A program made the position numbers and the translations under genes. Of a stretch of 48,819 nt of DNA, positions 10,504 to 19,290 are shown piece after piece. The stretch is taken from assembly GCA_019155205.2 (NCBI GenBank), contig JAHNZQ020003150.1, positions 1,632,962-1,681,780 of the forward strand, read 5' to 3'. The notes beneath the pieces were generated by a model. It did no database searches. It was given only the letters and a program-made list of their open reading frames with translations, and was not told the DNA's origin. The stretch is from Gracilaria vermiculophylla (lineage: Eukaryota > Rhodophyta > Florideophyceae > Gracilariales > Gracilariaceae). The stretch's first letter is position 1. Each line of letters begins with the position of its first letter.

Positions 10504-11798
10504 ACTAGTTCCACTGGATGCTGGACAAGGGCATTATCGAACCCTCCAAATCATAATGGGCCTCCCCGGTGGTGTTTGTGAAGAAGGAAGATGGCTGTTT
10601 GAGTTTTTGCATTGACTATACACGCCTCAACGAGGCGGAGGTACGCGACTCGTACCCGATACCCCGTATGGATGAATACATTGACTACTCTGGTGATGCG
10701 ACTGTTTTCCTCACACTGAATGCAAACTGCGGATACTAGCAGATTACGATGGATAACAGCGATAAGGATAGGATAAATTTCACTTCGCACTGTGGAATTT
10801 TCAGATTCCTAAGGATGCCATTTGGATTGAAGAATGCACTCGTTACGTTCCAACAAGGGTTGGACACAATCCTGTCGAAAGTGAAGTGTCAATACGCCCT
10901 TCTGTATATTGACGATGTCATTATAGTCTCCTGCAGCGTGAAGGAGCACTTTATGCATGTGAGGCTCTTGCTACAACTCTTAAAGGTTGCTGGACTAACC
11001 CTGGAGCTGGAGAAATGTTTCTTTTTCAAGTTCTCGATGGATTAATTGGGGCACAATGTGCTCCTGGGCCGCCTGCAGATTTCCACAAGACCTCAAGACA
11101 CCATCAAGGAAGCTCACCCTCCTGCAAACCAGACGAAGCTGCGCTCTTTCCTGTGGTTGTGTAATGTGTCTTGAAGGTTCGTCCCGAATTTCTCCCGCAT
11201 TGCCGTGCCGTTAAATCGCCTCTTCGAGAAAGAAAAGCGGAAGTAATTGGCTGTTCTGACGGACGAAGAGTTTAAAGCCTTTTAACACCTTGAAGAAGAG
11301 ACTAATAGAGCCACCGATCTTGGTTCTCTCGAGGCGGCACGGCCGAATGGTACTGGAGACAGACGCCCGTAAATACCAGGTCGGATGTGCCCTCCTACAG
11401 GAGCAACCTGAAGGTGGACTTCAACCTATAGGATAGTCTAGTCGCAGCCTTTCACCTACAGAACGGAATCATTCCACCTCAGTGCGCGAAATCTCGTCAT
11501 CGTATGGGCGGTGTTGCTTTTATGCCCATAACTGGAAGGCGCGCGTTTCACCTTGAGGACGGACCACGCACCATTGAAGTGGATATTGTACTTGATGAAT
11601 GCTTCCATTCGCCTGGAGAGGAGGAGTTTATGCCTCCTGGAGTTCGAATTTGACATTCTCTATCCTCCTCACATAAAACACCAGTCGGCTAACGCGCTGT
11701 CGCGAATCTTCATCGACGGAGATGACAAAACACCTTTGAATGACGCAATTTTGTTTCTGTTCATCCAGGATGCTGACAGGAAAGAAGGACCCGATTGA
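10504..11798 (+). pseudogene. gypsy E reverse transcriptase and RNase H
   Basis: In frame from about 10509: a substrate-binding region (SPVVFVKKEDG, CIDYTRLNE), motif A as LNANCGY where the catalytic Asp is Asn (codon 10719-10721), MPFGLKNA, and an intact YIDD near 10906. The thumb/connection reads LGHNVLLGRLQIS ... RFVPNFSRIAVPLNRL. Stops include TAA 10554-10556, TAG 10737-10739, TAA 11042-11044 and others. RNase H follows after a frameshift: LETDARKYQVGCALLQ and SRSLSPTERN, then RTDHAPLKWI and KHQSANALSR at 11553-11700. The motif A substitution alone would abolish polymerase activity. Confidence 0.85.
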
Positions 11799-11804
11799 GA
11801 ATGC

Positions 11805-13440
11805 TTGGAATGCTGTGAACCTGAAGGCAAATATAGAGGGCTTCTTGGGGTTATGGCCCTTGTCGAGGACGAGAACGAAGTTCTCCCCATCCCTATAGTG
11901 GGTTTTATGAAGAAGCAGAATACAGATGTGTACTGCCAGGATTGCCTAGCCACTGGGGGGAGTCTAATACCGTCATTTGATATCGACCGAGGCATCATAC
12001 TCGTACCCCACACTCCCCTGGATGGAGCTCTTCAAAAGGTGGTCCCGACGAGCCTACAGACGAAGATGCTGTATCTTTCGCGCTATTCTCGCCTCGCCGG
12101 CCATTCCGATGGATCGCGCATGCATTTCACCCTGAAAAGGGAGTTCAATTGGCCGAAGATGTCTCATTACGCCTTCCGAACGGTGGCAAAATGCCATTCG
12201 TACGCCACCTCTAGGGGTAATATCCATAGACACCGGACTCCTCTCAGTCTGTTCCCGCCTTCAGGACTTTTGGAGTTGGTGGCCGTGTATGCTTTGGGGC
12301 CTCTCCCCAAGACGGAGCGAGGGTACCGATTTGTCCTAGTGATCATCGACCGGTTCTCGATGATCACGCGCGCCATTTCCCTCCGGAACACCACTGCAGC
12401 AGTAATTGCCGCCAACTTTCTGGAGCACTGGGTGTACCTATATGGGATACCGCTGTATCTCCTTACGCAAAACGGATCCCAGTTCGCGGCGAAGCTATTC
12501 AGCGCCAGTTACGGAATGGTGTGGATAAAGAAGTTGTTCACGGCGGCCTCTCACCCTCAGAGCAATAGACAGGCGGACAGGTCTAACAAACAATCCCCTC
12601 AGGTTTGAAATACTACGTCGTAGACCACCAGAAAAAATGCGACGGATACGTGGGGTCGCTCGCGTATGCGTACAAAGTTCAGGTGCACCGCTCCACGGGG
12701 ACCACTCCTTTGAATCTGGTGCTCTCGGGCATCCCAGCTAATGCCGTTATTTCGGCACGTGCCACAGCGCACCCGGCGGATGAGCTACAGGTACCGAGGG
12801 CGGCGCAAGCAGAATGCTGTATCCTAGAGCGGTATGAGGACGCACTCTCTCTCTCATTGGGGAGACTCCACGCTTAGCAGAGGAGATATAAACAGGAACT
12901 TGACCGAAAGGTGAAAGTAGGCCTTCACCTAACGGAAGGTGACAAGGTTTTCCTTAACAAACCTGGTGAGACCTCCAGTGAACTACCGGACGTTACGCGC
13001 AAGCTACTAACGAATATCGGAGGGCCTTAAATAGTCCTGGGCACCTATAAAGACACTGACGCCATTGAGGTAAACAGGCTCTGAGACGTCGTTTCCCACG
13101 ATAGGGTGACGAAAGTCCCAACGCCCAGCCCTTTCTGAATGCCCGCGACCCCCTTTTAGAGACCAGGGGACCACGCGCGGATCTTCCTCATCAGAACACG
13201 ACAAGCGCGACGACGCCGCTGGATACCGGAAACCTCATCACACCTTATGGTGAGCCGTTGATAGATGCTCCAGACGCCATCATGACCCCTCAAGGTGATA
13301 TCCTCTCCGCAATAAAGCATATCGTCTCTCACCGACATACCCTTGCGGGGGTGCGGTACCGCGTTCATTGGTACGGATACATCTCAAAAGACGATTTGAA
13401 AAAACCTCCAAAAGACATCCTGGAGAACTTCATTAGAAGA
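11805..13440 (+). pseudogene. gypsy E integrase with chromodomain
   Basis: The zinc-binding segment reads AGHSDGSRMHFTLKRE ... AKCHSYA, with the last Cys of the HHCC set changed to Tyr. The core fold is clear (LGPLPKTERGYRFVLVIID; HPQSNRQADRSN), yet all three catalytic residues differ: Asp to Tyr at 12288-12290, Asp to Gln at 12468-12470 and Glu to Asp at 12576-12578. The frame shifts at about 12605 and the C-terminal part runs to about 13130 (GDKVFLNKPGE; SHDRVTKVPTP). A chromodomain follows at about 13300-13440: IVSHRHTLAGVRYRVHWYGY ... ENFIRRY. Chromodomains of this kind guide integration to heterochromatin in chromoviruses. Confidence 0.85.
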
Positions 13441-13567
13441 TACAACGCCAATCTGGAGCAGAAGTGCATCTATGTAAAGGCGTTTCCGTGTAGAAAATGG
13501 GACGGGGGCCCCCAACCGGAGTTCTTTTTCGTCACCGCTATCTACCTTACACCTGGAGTTCTCTTTT

Positions 13568-14100
13568 TTGCCTCCAGGACGCCATTTTCCGCGTAACGCA
13601 TGTTCCCACGGCTGCATTTCCTATCGCGAAACGCGCGTGTATGGCCCATTTGTATTGCAACTACCGTTCATGGAGCTTCTGTCCCAACTCAGGGACCTTT
13701 TATCCTCACGCTACAGGGGTCTGACTCCCATCACCGGGGGTTGGTTCCACCTACAGGTACCCAAACCCCGTCGCATACTCCGTGTTCAGGAGAACTTTCG
13801 CCGTGAGTGCTTGGCTCTCGAAAATCGTCGCCAGGCTTTCATTGATGTCCACCATCGAGGCGCCATCTGTCCGTGTCTTGTAGAGTTCTAAGACTCAGGT
13901 GTGAGCCTCGCGCAGAGACTCTAAAGGAGATGCTGGAGCAGGACAGCCGATCACCAGGAACGCCTGCACCAACTCCTGGAAAGCAGTACCCGGAGCCCCA
14001 AAGAACAACCCGCCCGAGAAAGCGCCATAAACCGGCGCCTTTCTTCACGGGACAACTACCTGCTCGGAAGGAGTCGCAGACGGCGGACCGGCTGGGATAG
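13568..14100 (+). other. gypsy E, post-pol region with weak open frames
   Basis: Downstream of the chromodomain lies GC-rich sequence open in several frames. The + strand frame 13568-13891 encodes a Leu/Arg-rich stretch (FMELLSQLRDLLSSRYRGL ... ENFRRECLALENRRQAF), which could be a helical segment. A Pro/Arg-rich frame follows at 13873-14100. No family is recognised. GC content alone could keep these frames open, so I do not call a gene. Confidence 0.3.
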
Positions 14101-14560
14101 GGGGCTCCCGAGGGGATTCTGCTGATACCGCCACGGAGGTCGGCAGGGCCAAGGATGTAGTAAGTGATACCAGAGGTGAGGGCGGTACGGGAACCGAAAC
14201 GCTTCTCAGGCGAGGCTGGACAACCAGCGCAGAGATACTCCGTAGTCGGGTTTGCCCCACTGAAGTCGACGCAGCCGGGACGGGAGTAATTGCGTCCTTT
14301 TTCATAAGATACATGGCAGCAATAACTGCCGGAGGACCTAGCATCGAGGCTGGAGGCTGCATCCTGACCGCGGAAGGCGCAGCCACGTCCTATGACGGAG
14401 CCGACAACAAAAGAGGCGTGTCAGTTGCCAGACTCTTCACCGCGGGATCGTAGTCGGGGACACGGAGCCGTGGCACCTGACGAACACGACAAGGTGCAAG
14501 ACAGGGAAAGGCCGGGTAGGCTCGCCCGTAATCGTCTGCATTGGGGCCCCTTCCAATAGG
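14045..14560 (-). other. Antisense Pro/Ser/Ala-rich open frame in gypsy E 3' region
   Basis: One - strand frame is open from the border of the solo LTR (14560) to 14045 apart from a single stop at 14390-14392. It reads GPNADDYGRAYPAFPCLAPC at its start and then a Pro/Ser/Val-rich segment (VSVPVPPSPLVSLTTSLALP). It points the same way as the longer antisense frame at 15413-16327, on the other side of the solo LTR. No homologous domain is recognised, and composition bias is an alternative explanation. Confidence 0.3.
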
Positions 14561-15114
14561 TGTAGTACAGTGGCCCCTACGGAAATACGGTGGTTTGGTC
14601 CTAAGGTATAATATTCCTGAGGAGGGTTCGTAATTCATTAGCTAGGCCACGTGGTGCATAATCTCGCCCGCGTGCGCTACAGTATCCTTGAGGTACGGTA
14701 GAATTTATTATTTATTTTAGATATTTTATGCATGTAATTAGCACAGTAGTGAGACCTGCCGAGGTGGGCTCCCGGCTTGATATTTAAGCTGCCGGTTGAG
14801 CTCCACCTCTCGGGAAGTAAAGACAAGCACCCTTGAGTCTTCTTCTACACTTTCCAGTTGGAGTCTCTTGTCTATTCACGCAGGTTTCTAAGCCACCGAT
14901 CCCCAGGTCGCATCATAGCAGTGCCTGTAGGAGCATTGTCCGCCCAGTGAACCTTCCCCTCCGCTTGGTATTTGCGGATCCCTTTCAGAATTCCCCCGGC
15001 TCGCGACAGCGGATATCGGAGGTCACCTTTAGGAATACGCGCCTTTGGAGTCAACAAAAACTCCTAACGGACATTGTGCTGTACTACCTCAACAGGAGGG
15101 CTGACAGTACCAAA
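14561..15114 (+). repeat. Solo LTR of E family (second subfamily) nested in gypsy E
   Basis: This 554-bp copy starts TGTAGTACAGT and ends GTACCAAA (from GTACCACA). The flanks ATAGG (14556-14560) and ACAGG (15115-15119) look like a 5-bp duplication with one change. It shares marks with the solo LTR at 47096-47648 (GTAAAGACAAGCACCC, ATTAGCACAGTAGTGAGACC), not with E's own LTRs, and no polypurine tract precedes it. I therefore read it as an independent later insertion rather than E's 3' LTR. Confidence 0.72.
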
Positions 15115-15412
15115 ACAGGGTGAAACTTGTCTTTGCCGTAGTCTTACCAAGAGAAGCCGGGTGTCTCGTTCGACGCCACTTGCAGGTTGTATTCCAGCTG
15201 CGTCTGCGCCTTTGATTTGCTTCACATGGTGCCGTTTACTAGGTTCTGACTTCTAAAGTAGCGCAGGACCCGGATAATCGACGCCGGCAAGGGGAGCAAG
15301 TGATCGGCGGTTGGCTGATACGAAGAATCTCAGTAGAGGCGATGGTCGCGGCACCAAATATTGAGAGTGACTTTTTCGTCCGCTGATTAGAGATACACCA
15401 TTAGGTCCCCAA

Positions 15413-16327
15413 TTAGAACTCCATCGAGTAAATCAACATGACGAAACGCCCTAACGAGTCACGGTGATCCAGAATCTCCGAGGTGTGATAGGCGACGGTA
15501 ATGGGCGTTGCCACATAGAGGGGCCCGGACACCAAATAGTCTTTCCAGGAGTCATTCCCCTTAAGAAAATATTTCGGGCGTTGCCCGAAAGGCATATCAT
15601 GCAGCTCCGTGTAGTGCCAACCGTAGAAAAATCCGAGGGCAGGACGCACTCGGGCCTCATCCGCAAGGTTCGTCCCGCATCTGTTGCGGTTGAGCCAATA
15701 GAGGCCATCGTTAGGGGGATCGAAGGGCAACACGGCAAGCGCAGAGCGTGCATTGACGATGCTTCCAGACAGCCCCGCTCGCTGATGTGAACTTTCCTTG
15801 TGGAGGAGCACTTGGAATCGAGCCCGGATTTCATTCCCATTGGCGCACCGGAGGTACGGAGTGTCATAGTGCCCTACCGTGGTCGGAGCATTGTTACCGT
15901 GCTCCGGAATGTGGAGCCAGGGTTTGCGAAAAGATTCCACCCGGTTCCGCTTCTGGTCATTCCAAGCAACCTCCGATACGGCGCGGAATCTCATTTCCAG
16001 AAGATACGGTCCGAAATGTGAAATGTAGTCTTCCACTACACAAGGGAGAGTGATGCGTCTGCCGTGGAAAGGCACAAAGTTGCACGAGGCACGATGGTCG
16101 AAGGTTCCGTTGAGCGGAATGGCGCACCGTTAGAGATTTGATATACCTTGGGATCGGACGGAGATGAAGGCGCTTGGGCTAGAGAAGTCAATCCGAAGGT
16201 GTATGTAGCTGGAGTAATTGCGACCAAACGTGACGTAGCACCTGAGAAAATTGGCCTGACGCCACTTGGGGAGCGACCCATAGTTGTTCGCCCGACCGGA
16301 GAGGGAGCCGTGTCGGGAGGCCTTCAT
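15413..16327 (-). pseudogene. Antisense open reading frame of unknown function in gypsy E 3' region
   Basis: A - strand frame runs from ATG at 16327 to a stop at 15413-15415, about 305 codons, broken by one stop at 16130-16132. The uninterrupted part from about 16129 to 15413 is about 238 codons. Its residue mix looks protein-like rather than low-complexity: aromatic and Gly/Pro-spaced stretches such as EDYISHFGPYLLEMRF, GLYWLNRNRCGTN and GFFYGWHYTELHDM. It has no signal peptide or membrane segment that I can see. It lies between pol and the 3' LTR on the strand opposite to pol. Antisense frames at this position are known in some large plant gypsy elements, but I see no family match here. The + strand is not open over the same length. 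Confidence 0.42.
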
Positions 16328-16774
16328 GGAATGCGCGGAGGGAACGAACGACGGGATGCAGGCGAGGTATGGAGCACCATGGAAAGGAGCGAGTTCATAG
16401 TCGAGGGAAGACGACGGCAGGCCAGAAGCGAAAAATATGAATGTTTTGTCTCCAGCTAGAATGGACTAGCAGACGCGACAGCACGACCGTTTCCAAAAAG
16501 AAGTCGTCGAGGGAACTGGGATTCTGGGCGCTCCGGCACCAGCGATATGCGCCATGAAGGAGTGATGAGAATACGTCAAGAAGAGGTAGGGGCCCGAAAC
16601 TGCCCGAACGGAGATGCAAGAGCCTGCGGTCAGTACGCCGCGCGGGAATATCAAAGTACAGGAAAACGCTTAAAGGAGAGGGTTTTTCACATCGCAGAAG
16701 GCCGCTCTGGCAACAAAACCGATAGGAGCCGCTTACGGACCGAGCTATTGAACGATGAACGTCGAAAACGTGGT

Positions 16775-16794
16775 GCAATGAAGAAAAGGTGGTA
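16775..16794 (+). promoter_or_regulatory. Polypurine tract of gypsy E
   Basis: The purine-rich GCAATGAAGAAAAGGTGGTA lies immediately before the 3' LTR start at 16795, the position where plus-strand DNA synthesis is primed. Only this LTR copy in the element has such a tract, which supports it being the true 3' LTR. Confidence 0.55.
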
Positions 16795-17348
16795 TGTAGT
16801 ACAGTAGATCCTATGATGATATTGTCACGTGGCTTCAAGATGGAGGTTTTCTAGGGAGGATTCGCCTTTTATTAACTGAGCGGCGTCGTGCATTATTCGG
16901 GCTACGTGCGCTACAGTACCGTTCAGGAACGGTAGAATACATATTTATTATAGTCGATTGATGCAGGTAATTACTATAGTAGGGAGACCTGCCGAGGCGG
17001 GCTCCCGGCATGGTACTTAATCTGCCGGTCGAGCTCCACCTCTGAAGAAGTAAACCAAGCACCCTCGAGTCTACGTCTATTTTTCCCATTGATGACTCTC
17101 GTTGAACATACATAGGTTCCTAAGCCGTTGATCCCCAGGTCGTCTCGTAGCAGCGCCTGCAGCATCATTGTCCACCCAGTAAACCTCCCTCTCCGCTTGG
17201 TGTTTTGCGAATCCCCTCTAAGACTTCCATTGGCTCGTGATAGCGAGTATCGGAGCCCAGCTTTAGGAACTCTCGCCTTTGGAGTCAATAAATTCTCCTA
17301 ACGGACGTTGTGCGCTACTACCACGGCAGGAGAACTGACGGTACCACA
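16795..17348 (+). repeat. 3' LTR of gypsy E
   Basis: 554 bp, TGTAGTACAGT...GTACCACA, the same subfamily as the split 5' LTR (shared GTAAACCAAGCACCCTCGA). It is followed by GTTCT (17349-17353), which matches 4 of 5 bases of GTTCA before the 5' LTR, and then by Tc1-XD transposase sequence on the - strand. The two LTRs differ at many sites, so the insertion is not recent. Confidence 0.8.
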
Positions 17349-17353
17349 GTTCT

Positions 17354-17980
17354 CGGTTGTTTCAATAAATGCAACTTCAGTAAGAAACTTTTCAAAGATG
17401 CCATGCAAGACCACTACAAACACTTTATCTGAATTTCTGGCATAAATTTCAAAACGTTCGATACTAACACCATGCCAATAAAATTTGTTGCAATCTGGTC
17501 CGTCCAGATTGACCTATTAACGTCGGTAAAAAAAACGTTTTCCCATTCGTTTCTACATTAAGCTTTTCCAGCACACTGGTCACCTTTCTTTCGCTTGTGA
17601 TGTACTTTGAGAAAGAATTTTTTTTCATTTTTTATACTTAATTAATTTATGTTGTTTATCTGCTTCCATAAAGTTGATTTTGAAATATTGAGATTCGGAT
17701 TTATTCCAAAGTTTTTGCACAATACTTTTTTTCGCACGAATCTCCTATGATCCATCTTTTTGTGTTGGGCTGAGCTTTTAAGGGTGTCCCAGAGATCGTT
17801 TCCATCCGTACAGAGTCGGAGTTTTAAGAAAGTTAGCAATTATTACCCTTGATCGCTTTTGTTTTTGAGTGATACTACTGTTGGAGAATATTTAGGAATT
17901 TAACGTGATGAATAAAGCTGTTATTGCTTAGAAAAGGCAGGACCTCGAGCCATTCCCACTGAAAAGAAGACGGTGTACAT
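17354..17980 (-). pseudogene. Tc1-XD transposase, N-terminal part
   Basis: On the - strand, from an ATG at 17980 next to the inner right terminal repeat, the sequence parallels Tc1-Y. It holds a degenerate helix-turn-helix, then NFGINPNLNISKSTLWKQI (Tc1-Y has IGINLNLNVS...TIWRQI). The start of the catalytic domain reads like FTDxN...LDGPDCNKFYWHG and ends at EVAFIETT. There are several stops and frameshifts. It stops where gypsy E's target duplication begins, and the sequence continues at 5076 in the partner fragment. Confidence 0.82.
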
Positions 17981-18081
17981 ATCTTTATGAAACGATTTTA
18001 CATAGACTATGTGCAAAATCGAGACTGTAGTACGGTTTTGGCGCACTATTTAGATGCAGTGTGACTTTGAAACGCCCCGTA

Positions 18082-18751
18082 GAACTATCACATGCTTTGT
18101 GATAGAAACTGTGCGCCGGTCTTTAACAAAGTAGGAATCTTATAGAATACTTTACTAAGAAAGTAAAGAAGCACGTGTATGGCGGAAGATTGAAGCCGAG
18201 CGCACTGTTAATGAGAACGATCACTGTATGATTTATCCATAGCGTTTTCAGGGCCAACCTACATTATGATATTGTCTAAGATGTTATTTCAACGCAAGCG
18301 TAGCGTGTCGAATTTTAATTGGAAATCTATGCTGCGCATGCACACGTCAGCCGTAGAAATTTGATTTTGATTTTGTAGGATTAATTGTAAGCTTCGACAC
18401 TGTCAATGCCGGGTACAATGGGTAAATTATGAACATACTTCCTAAGGTCTGTAGCGTGACGACGAGGTTAACACCAGATCTCTAAATATCTTCATAGTAG
18501 CATCGAATCGACAAGGTATCCTCTAAAAAGCTAAGGCGCTCCTTTCGCAGACTTCAATCAGATAGAAATGTTGAATGTTGAGACTTCAAGACAGCTGAGA
18601 CATATCGACTCCAAAATGGGCCAATTTCCACCAAAACGTATCGACAAACTATACAGAACGAACGGGACAAATGGCCTGCGGCTATATTCTGAGATGGTGA
18701 AGATGAATACTTTGAGCTATCGTCGCTCCGCCTTAGCTCCATTTACAAAAG
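18082..18751. other. Unassigned sequence between Tc1-XD and the next LTR
   Basis: About 670 bp of ordinary-composition sequence. I see no domain, no terminal repeats and no convincing gene. A small perfect hairpin, CTATCACA-tgctt-TGTGATAG, lies at 18085-18105, right beside the Tc1 target TA. A short + strand open stretch near 18568-18750 has no recognisable content. Confidence 0.5.
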
Positions 18752-18790
18752 TTCGGTACCGTCAATTATTCTTTCGAGGAGTTAGTTCAC

Positions 18791-19275
18791 TGTTGGTTCA
18801 AGTGCCTATGCTGTCACTGAAGACCTAATGTTCCTTGATTGCTGGCGATAATTGTTAGTTGAATACAATGCTGGCTGTATGCATGGCTGTGAGACTGGAT
18901 TGCTGCCTGAATCCATATATGGACTGAGAAGACGTGGACTACGCTGGCGCATGGAATGGGATTCCAGTGTATCGCAGGACTTGTGAATTTGTGCACTGTA
19001 ATGCTCTAGTCAGTGCACGTAACGGTCATGTCTTGTTGTGACTTGCTTCTGTAAGAATTTTTCAATTGTGGCCAGCACATATATGGTATGTTAGAAAATG
19101 ATTGGTAGTATTGCGTTTCTCTGCTTTGCAGTGACATTTCTGCCCTACCAAGGTTTGCGGAACTCAACCACCATATTCGTTGAGGGCATGGCACTTCGAA
19201 TTAAATCGGAGCCAGATTTGGCGAACGTCTTTTTGCAATCCTTAAAATTTCCCTCTGCCCCACTGACCACCATTA
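18791..19275 (+). repeat. 5' LTR of copia B
   Basis: 485 bp from TGTTGG to CCATTA (probable ancestral end CCAACA). It aligns along its length with 24535-25020 and with the reverse solo LTR at 1502-2065. The clearest shared blocks are TGCTGTCACTGAA, ACGCTGGCGCATGGA and TTTGTGCACTGTAAT. The two LTRs of this element are visibly diverged, which implies an old insertion. Confidence 0.85.
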
Positions 19276-19290
19276 GGTTATCGGCCCAGC
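19276..19290 (+). promoter_or_regulatory. Primer binding site of copia B (half-tRNA-iMet type)
   Basis: GGTTATCGGCCCAGC directly follows the 5' LTR. It differs at one base from GGTTATGGGCCCAGC, the complement of the initiator-Met tRNA anticodon stem-loop (GCTGGGCCCATAACC). Drosophila copia and yeast Ty5 use this half-tRNA priming. The exact form occurs again at 26804-26818 in this window. Confidence 0.8.

Larger units (their letters stand above)
5077..17348 (+). mobile_element. Ty3/gypsy chromovirus-like retrotransposon 'E'
   Basis: The element runs from a 5' LTR starting TGTA at 5077 to a 3' LTR ending ACCACA at 17348. Its target is the Tc1-XD transposase gene, with near-identical 5-bp duplications GTTCA/GTTCT. 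The internal order is gag, zinc knuckle, protease, RT, RNase H, integrase, chromodomain, then a 3' region of about 2.6 kb without recognised domains. Nested inside are Tc1-Y (5081-6358) and a solo LTR (14561-15114). Without these it is about 10.4 kb. Pol carries many stops and frameshifts, and catalytic residues are replaced in RT and integrase, so it is dead. Confidence 0.82.
4531..18079 (-). mobile_element. Tc1/mariner element 'XD', split by gypsy E
   Basis: The left end (4531, CAGACTCTTTCAAAAACATA) and right end (18079, reading inward CGGGGCGTTTCAAAGT) are inverted repeats of one family, and both are flanked by TA (4529-4530 and 18080-18081). The transposase C-terminal part lies at 4688-5076 and the N-terminal part at 17354-17980, both on the - strand. 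The break points abut at the same codon position of the intact Tc1-Y copy. Gypsy E occupies 5077-17348 between them, flanked by GTTCA (5072-5076) and GTTCT (17349-17353). Net length without insertions is about 1.27 kb, the same as Tc1-Y. Confidence 0.82.

Noticed and set aside
14561..15114. Reading this LTR as the 3' LTR of gypsy E
   Set aside because: It has its own near-duplicate flanks, belongs to the other LTR subfamily, lacks a PPT, and the 16795-17348 copy better matches the 5' LTR and the Tc1 target duplication.
15340..15360. On the - strand TTTGGTGCCGCGACCAT resembles PBS regions of some LTR elements
   Set aside because: No LTR ends next to it in the required orientation, and it lies downstream of the antisense frame, so it is probably chance.
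18568..18828. Open frame on the + strand left of copia B
   Set aside because: It runs across the E-type LTR fragment into copia B's LTR and has no recognisable content, so it is a chance frame.
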